This document shows positions 5,706 to 9,285 of a stretch of 9,285 bases of DNA, one piece after another. The position numbers and the translations under genes are program-made. The notes beneath the pieces are model-generated. The model saw only the letters and a program-made list of their open reading frames with translations. It was not told the origin of the DNA and did not search any database. Position 1 is the first letter of the stretch. Each line of letters opens with the position of its first letter. This DNA is from Pelagibacteraceae bacterium TMED146 (GTDB taxonomy: Bacteria > Pseudomonadota > Alphaproteobacteria > Pelagibacterales > Pelagibacteraceae), in contig NHGV01000005.1 in the NCBI GenBank assembly GCA_002171085.1, positions 17,017 through 26,301 on the forward strand, read 5' to 3'.

Positions 5706-7171
5706 TTTAAAGCTGCAGAGTGACCAGCGATTTTACCAAATACTGCTCCAGATGTAAGACCACTTCCACCAGGATAATTAAAATAAAATATTCCACCAAC
5801 CATTTCTCCAGCAGCATATAATCCTTTAATTGGCTTCATGACTTTATTCAAAACTTGACAATTTTTATCGACTCTTAATCCCCCAAACGTAAATGTAATT
5901 CCACAAGTTACTCCATAAGCATAAAAAGGAGGCTTATCAATTTTGTTTGCCCAATTTGTTTTATTTACTTTCAACCCATCGGTACATCTTCCATCTTTAA
6001 TCGTTGGATCATATTTGATATCATCTCTAATTGAGTCATTATATTCTTTAATTGTTTGTAAAGCTTTAGCGCTATTTACTCCTGAAAGTTTTTTTACTAA
6101 CTCTTCAAGAGTTTTAGCTTTAACCATAGTTGCAGACTTTACGTCGTATTCTGGATACAGCATATGTCTGACTTTTTGATCAAAAATTTGCCAACCAATT
6201 TGATTTGGTTGTTTTATTACTTCTCTTCCAAATTTTGCGTACGTATAATTCCGAAAGTCCTCGCCCTCATCAACAAATCTTTCTCCATTTGCATTTAAAA
6301 CAATGCCCCAAGGGTAACTAATTTTACGATACTTATTACTTATTTTTAAATCACTAAATTCAGGTCCATTCATATCATGAAACACCGCATGACAACCTGA
6401 CCAGTTTCCATAAGGAGACGCTCCAACTTTTAAAGCCATGGTTAGACCATCACCTGTGTTATGCTTTGTACCTCTGACTTTGGCCATTTCCCAACCTGGC
6501 CCTAAATATCTTGTTCTCATTTCAGAACTGGATTCAAATCCTCCACAAGCTAATACGATTGACCTAGCATATATTTTATGTGGTTTGTTTTTATGTAATA
6601 CTTCAACACCTTTGATTTCGTTGTCTTCATAAATTAAATCGATTGCTGCTGAATCATATTGAATTTTAATTCCATTTTTTTTTGTAATTTTTAATAATGA
6701 GTCTACTAATTTTTCACCTTGACCATTGACTTCTAATGTCAGACCACCCCAATATTTCATTACACCATTTACCTTAAAAGATTGTCGACCTTCAATTGGT
6801 GTAAATTTTAAACCTTTTTTACTTAGCCAGTGTACTGTTTCAAAACTTTTTGAGGTCAATATTTTAGACAAAACTTTATCAGTTTTACCATCAGTAACCT
6901 TTTTCATATCTTTTAAAAAATCACTTACAGTATATTTTCCATAATCAATACTATTTGAATTTTTTAAGCTTGGAATAATTTTTTTTAAATCTGAAAATCC
7001 ATTATAAGCAAATCTATATGCACCATTTGTATATCTGCTATTTCCACCACGCTCTTTTTGAGAAGCTTTTTCTAATACTAAAATATTTTTTGCACCATTG
7101 TCTTTTGCAGCTAACGCAGATGACAAAGCGGCATTTCCAGCTCCAACTACTACTACATCGTATTTATTCAT
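5702..7171 (-). CDS. FAD-dependent dehydrogenase of the fumarate reductase flavoprotein family, TcuA (tricarballylate dehydrogenase)-like
   Basis: This 489-residue soluble protein opens with an FAD-binding Rossmann motif VVVVGAGNAALSSALAA (residues 6-22), the ribose-binding Glu34 in VLEKA, and ERGGNSRYTNGAYR (40-53), a hallmark of the TcuA/CobZ-like branch. HNTGDGLTMALKVGA (237-251) and the C-terminal GLYAAGEMVGG...FNYPGGSGLTSGAVFGKIAG (450-483) complete the flavin site. TcuA oxidises tricarballylate to cis-aconitate in Salmonella, passing electrons to TcuB. By homology this enzyme should desaturate a carboxylic acid, or reduce an unsaturated one. The exact substrate is uncertain because the branch also contains other 2-enoate and steroid-type dehydrogenases. 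No TcuB-like gene is seen in the window, so the electron acceptor is unknown. The gene is convergent with the Ldh2-type gene and divergent from msrB across 84 bases; a carboxylate binding protein is encoded nearby. No clear Shine-Dalgarno sequence precedes the ATG. Confidence 0.8.
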   Translation of the reverse strand: MNKYDVVVVGAGNAALSSALAAKDNGAKNILVLEKASQKERGGNSRYTNGAYRFAYNGFSDLKKIIPSLKNSNSIDYGKYTVSDFLKDMKKVTDGKTDKVLSKILTSKSFETVHWLSKKGLKFTPIEGRQSFKVNGVMKYWGGLTLEVNGQGEKLVDSLLKITKKNGIKIQYDSAAIDLIYEDNEIKGVEVLHKNKPHKIYARSIVLACGGFESSSEMRTRYLGPGWEMAKVRGTKHNTGDGLTMALKVGASPYGNWSGCHAVFHDMNGPEFSDLKISNKYRKISYPWGIVLNANGERFVDEGEDFRNYTYAKFGREVIKQPNQIGWQIFDQKVRHMLYPEYDVKSATMVKAKTLEELVKKLSGVNSAKALQTIKEYNDSIRDDIKYDPTIKDGRCTDGLKVNKTNWANKIDKPPFYAYGVTCGITFTFGGLRVDKNCQVLNKVMKPIKGLYAAGEMVGGIFYFNYPGGSGLTSGAVFGKIAGHSAALN

Positions 7172-7255
7172 ATAATTGTGTTTAATGTATTTTATTTTTT
7201 ATTAAAAGATAAAAATTATTTTACAATATGAAATCATTAATTTATTTTGAAACAT
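7172..7255. promoter_or_regulatory. Divergent intergenic region between the TcuA-like gene and msrB
   Basis: This 84-base AT-rich gap must contain the promoters of both flanking genes. On the plus strand TTTACA (7220-7225) is followed after 17 bases by TATTTT (7243-7248), a weak -35/-10 pair. It would place the transcription start essentially at the msrB ATG and so imply a leaderless mRNA. No repeat or convincing operator is seen. Confidence 0.25.
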
Positions 7256-7651
7256 ATGTCAGAATTTAAAAAAAAATCTTTAGAGGAATGGAGAAAGGTA
7301 TTAGATCCAGAGCAATATATTATTATGCGCGAAGAAGGTACCGAAAGCCCAGGTAGTAGCGAATTAAATCATGAAAAAAGAACAGGGTCATATCATTGTG
7401 CGGGTTGCGATACACTATTATTTGACTCAGAAAAAAAATATGAAAGTGGAAGTGGATGGCCTTCTTTTTTTGAGAGTAAATCTGGAGTATTTGAAACAAA
7501 AATTGATCATCACACCGGTTATCCAAGAACAGAATACCATTGTAAAAATTGCGGAAGTCATCATGGACATATTTTTGATGACGGCCCTCAACCAACTGGC
7601 AAAAGATTTTGTAATAATGGCAAAGCTTTAAAATTTAAGGTTAAAGATTAA
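7256..7651 (+). CDS. msrB: Peptide-methionine (R)-S-oxide reductase MsrB
   Basis: This 131-residue protein is the full length of MsrB. It reduces the R-epimer of methionine sulfoxide in proteins, repairing oxidative damage in the cytoplasm. Two zinc-binding pairs are present (Cys48/Cys51 in CAGC, Cys96/Cys99 in CKNC). The GSGWPSF block lies at 65-71, HHGHIF at 102-107, and the catalytic Cys119 in RFCNNGKALKF. The position that holds a resolving cysteine in GCGWPSF enzymes is Ser66 here. With only five cysteines, four for zinc and one catalytic, this is a one-cysteine type that needs direct reduction by thioredoxin or another thiol. The ATG at 7256 (MSEFKKKSLEEW) is preferred over an in-frame TTG three codons upstream because family members start at this MSEF-like position. 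The next gene starts 2 bases after the stop, so co-transcription is likely even though its role seems unrelated. Confidence 0.95.
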   Translation: MSEFKKKSLEEWRKVLDPEQYIIMREEGTESPGSSELNHEKRTGSYHCAGCDTLLFDSEKKYESGSGWPSFFESKSGVFETKIDHHTGYPRTEYHCKNCGSHHGHIFDDGPQPTGKRFCNNGKALKFKVKD

Positions 7652-7653
7652 TT

Positions 7654-8037
7654 ATGAATGAATTTAGGGATATAAGTAAAGTTGGTTTTATGAAACACAA
7701 TGGTGGATTAGAGTTTCGTAAAATATCTGATGATGAGTATGAATTTAAAACTGAAATTCAAGATTACCATATAAACTCAGGTGGAGTAACTCATGGGGGT
7801 TTTATCATGTCAATGCTAGACTCTGGAATGGGAACTGCTGCGCATCAGTTGATTGAAGGAAAAGCGGTTACCATTAGTTTAAATACAAATTTTATTGCAG
7901 GCTCAAAAGCCGGTGATAAAATTATTGGCTTTGCTAAAATTAAAAAAAAAACTCGTTCATTAATCTTTATGTATGGTCATTTAAAATGTGAGGATAAATT
8001 ACTAGCCAGCGCAGAAGGTATATGGAAAATAATATAG
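7654..8037 (+). CDS. PaaI-family hotdog-fold thioesterase
   Basis: This 127-residue protein is a single hotdog domain. The diagnostic block is HINSGGVTHGGFIMSMLDSGMGTAA (residues 39-63), with the HGG turn at 47-49 and the acidic residue Asp56 in the central helix, as in PaaI/YbgC-like acyl-CoA thioesterases. A second half of beta strands (VTISLNTNFIAGSKAGD, 72-88) completes the fold. Such proteins are usually tetramers that hydrolyse aromatic or short/medium acyl-CoA thioesters; the acyl group is unknown here. It lies 2 bases after msrB and 4 bases before the MmgE/PrpD gene, so it is probably translated from a shared mRNA. Beside a MmgE/PrpD gene it might release an acid from a CoA ester intermediate, which is inference from position only. 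Confidence 0.8.
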   Translation: MNEFRDISKVGFMKHNGGLEFRKISDDEYEFKTEIQDYHINSGGVTHGGFIMSMLDSGMGTAAHQLIEGKAVTISLNTNFIAGSKAGDKIIGFAKIKKKTRSLIFMYGHLKCEDKLLASAEGIWKII

Positions 8038-8041
8038 CTAT

Positions 8042-9285
8042 ATGAGTCAAGATGGAGCGACAAAAACTCTTGCGAAATTTGCTGTAGAATTAGAATTTAA
8101 TAAAATTCCAGAAAATATTTTAAATTATTTAAAACTTCTTTTTTTAGATGGTATTGGGTGTTGTATTCATGGAAATACTTTGGAGTGGACTAAAACTTTA
8201 GAAGAAGTTGTCACCAATAAAGAAGATAATAATCAATGTAGTATTATCGGCACGAACAAAAAAACAACCTTATTAAATGCAGTTTTAATTAATTCAACAG
8301 CGGGTCATGGATTTGAGTCTGACGATATTCATAGAGAGTCGATATTGCACCCAAATTCTATTATAGTTCCTGTTTCAATTAACGTTGCTGAAAAAATAGG
8401 AAATATAAATGGTAAAAAATTTTTAACCTCGATTGTTGCAGGCTATGAAGTTGCAACACGCATAGGTTCAGCTGCTGGTACAGAGCTTTTACTTAGAGGT
8501 TTTCATCCCCAAGGAACTCATGGGACTATAGCTGCAGCAATCACCGCTGGAAAACTTATGGATTTTAGTACTGATCAGATGGTCCATGCAATTGGAATTG
8601 CTGGGTCTTTAGGTGCCGGCTTAATGGCTGCTCAAGAAGGTGCTATGGTAAAAAGGCTTCACTCAGGTAGGGCCGCCCAAGCAGGTGTATTAGCCGCTCA
8701 GTTGTCTGCAAAAAATTTTACTGGAATACAAAACATTGTTGAAGCAGATTATGGAGGTTTCTTATCAAGTTTTTCAGGGAAAAATGATTTTGCTAGATCA
8801 ACTAGAAATCTTTATAAAGAGTGGGAATGTATGAACACTGGTATCAAACCATATGCCTCTGTCACAAGTATTCATACTGCTCTTGATTGCCTTAAAAATA
8901 TAATGGAAAAAAATAATATTTCTGTAAAAAATATCAAAAATATAAAAGCTAAAATCAGTCACCCAACATACGTTCACTGTGCATGGAGCTATGAGAACCA
9001 TAATATAACTTCTGCACAAATGAATATTTATTATGGTCTAGCACTAATTGCTCTCGAAGGTGAGCTTTTCGTTAACCAGTTTAGTAAAGATAAAATATCA
9101 AATCCTGAAATTCTAAATTTTATGAAAAAAATTACAGCCGAAGTTGACCCAAAAATTGAGTCTTTAGGACATGAATTCAGACATATGGCTTCTATAGAAC
9201 TAACAACAAATGATAACAAAAAATTTAATCATACTGAAAAATATCGAAAAGGATCGCCTGAAAATCCTCTTACAAAAGAACAGGT
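8042..9285 (+). CDS. MmgE/PrpD-family protein (2-methylcitrate dehydratase/cis-aconitate decarboxylase-like), 3' truncated by window edge
   Basis: An ATG 4 bases after the thioesterase stop opens a frame with no stop for 414 codons up to the right edge. The family is usually about 450-480 residues, so roughly the last tenth is missing. Family blocks: TLAKFAVELEF-KIP at the N-terminus (residues 9-23); LLFLDGIGCCIHG (32-44); HGFESDDIHRESILHPNSIIVP (89-110), which carries the conserved Asp pair and His-Pro; GYEVATRIG (134-142); GFHPQGTHGTIAAA (153-166); LHSGRAAQAGVLAAQL (206-221); and the substrate-region IKPYASVTSIHTALD (268-282). The family includes PrpD and cis-aconitate decarboxylase (CadA/Irg1), acting on tri- or dicarboxylates, but most members are uncharacterised. 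The neighbouring TcuA-like enzyme, which in its model reaction makes cis-aconitate, gives a possible substrate link. No prpB, prpC or acnD is visible, so a role in propionate breakdown is not supported. Confidence 0.85.
   Translation, partial: MSQDGATKTLAKFAVELEFNKIPENILNYLKLLFLDGIGCCIHGNTLEWTKTLEEVVTNKEDNNQCSIIGTNKKTTLLNAVLINSTAGHGFESDDIHRESILHPNSIIVPVSINVAEKIGNINGKKFLTSIVAGYEVATRIGSAAGTELLLRGFHPQGTHGTIAAAITAGKLMDFSTDQMVHAIGIAGSLGAGLMAAQEGAMVKRLHSGRAAQAGVLAAQLSAKNFTGIQNIVEADYGGFLSSFSGKNDFARSTRNLYKEWECMNTGIKPYASVTSIHTALDCLKNIMEKNNISVKNIKNIKAKISHPTYVHCAWSYENHNITSAQMNIYYGLALIALEGELFVNQFSKDKISNPEILNFMKKITAEVDPKIESLGHEFRHMASIELTTNDNKKFNHTEKYRKGSPENPLTKEQ

Noticed and set aside
5943..6944. Three short plus-strand frames (5943-6179, 6438-6632, 6726-6944) inside the TcuA-like gene
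   Set aside because: All are antisense to a well-conserved flavoprotein frame and show no motif or ribosome binding site.
7323..7631. Overlapping frames on both strands within msrB
   Set aside because: MsrB is unambiguous through its zinc and catalytic cysteines; the other frames are by-products.
8798..9219. Two minus-strand frames (73 and 62 codons) near the right edge
   Set aside because: They are antisense to the continuous MmgE/PrpD frame.
1..9285. Mobile elements, CRISPR arrays, tRNA or rRNA genes, riboswitches, toxin-antitoxin pairs
   Set aside because: None was found on reading both strands: no transposase or integrase motifs, no regularly spaced repeats, no cloverleaf, and nearly all bases belong to metabolic genes.

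Overview
The window is very AT-rich, with long A and T runs, A/T-ending codons, tiny intergenic gaps and few strong ribosome binding sites. This matches streamlined marine Alphaproteobacteria such as SAR11/Pelagibacterales or a relative. The assignment is inferred from composition and gene content; there is no rRNA or other phylogenetic marker in the window. No rRNA, tRNA, insertion sequence, integrase, CRISPR array or phage gene is visible, and no gene-free stretch exceeds about 110 bases.

Layout from left to right. (1) Positions 1-1194, minus strand: the first 22 codons of a probable TctA-type permease run off the left edge. Upstream of it lies a tripartite tricarboxylate transporter solute-binding protein (TctC/Bug type), with a strong stem-loop between the two. 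(2) Positions 1302-4570, minus strand: a tight three-gene operon, transcribed in the order isocitrate/isopropylmalate-type decarboxylating dehydrogenase, TauD/TfdA-type 2-oxoglutarate dioxygenase, and alpha/beta hydrolase resembling bacterial esterase 713. (3) Positions 4641-5705, plus strand: a malate/L-lactate (Ldh2/YlbC) family NAD(P)H oxidoreductase, divergent from the operon. (4) Positions 5702-7171, minus strand: a TcuA-like FAD-dependent dehydrogenase that converges on, and overlaps by 4 bases with, the Ldh2-type gene. (5) Positions 7256-9285, plus strand: methionine-R-sulfoxide reductase B, a PaaI-type hotdog thioesterase and a MmgE/PrpD-family protein, with gaps of 2 and 4 bases; the last gene runs off the right edge.

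Most of the genes look like uptake and breakdown of one or more organic (poly)carboxylic acids. The periplasmic protein captures a carboxylate, and the enzymes cover desaturation or dehydrogenation (FAD), NAD(P)-linked 2-hydroxy-acid oxidation, oxidative decarboxylation, 2-oxoglutarate-dependent hydroxylation, ester hydrolysis and possibly hydration/dehydration or decarboxylation (MmgE/PrpD). The combination resembles tricarballylate utilisation (Tcu) and 2-methylcitrate/aconitate chemistry but matches no pathway I can name. The substrate is unknown, and whether all the genes serve one pathway is inference from proximity. MsrB is probably an unrelated housekeeping repair gene.
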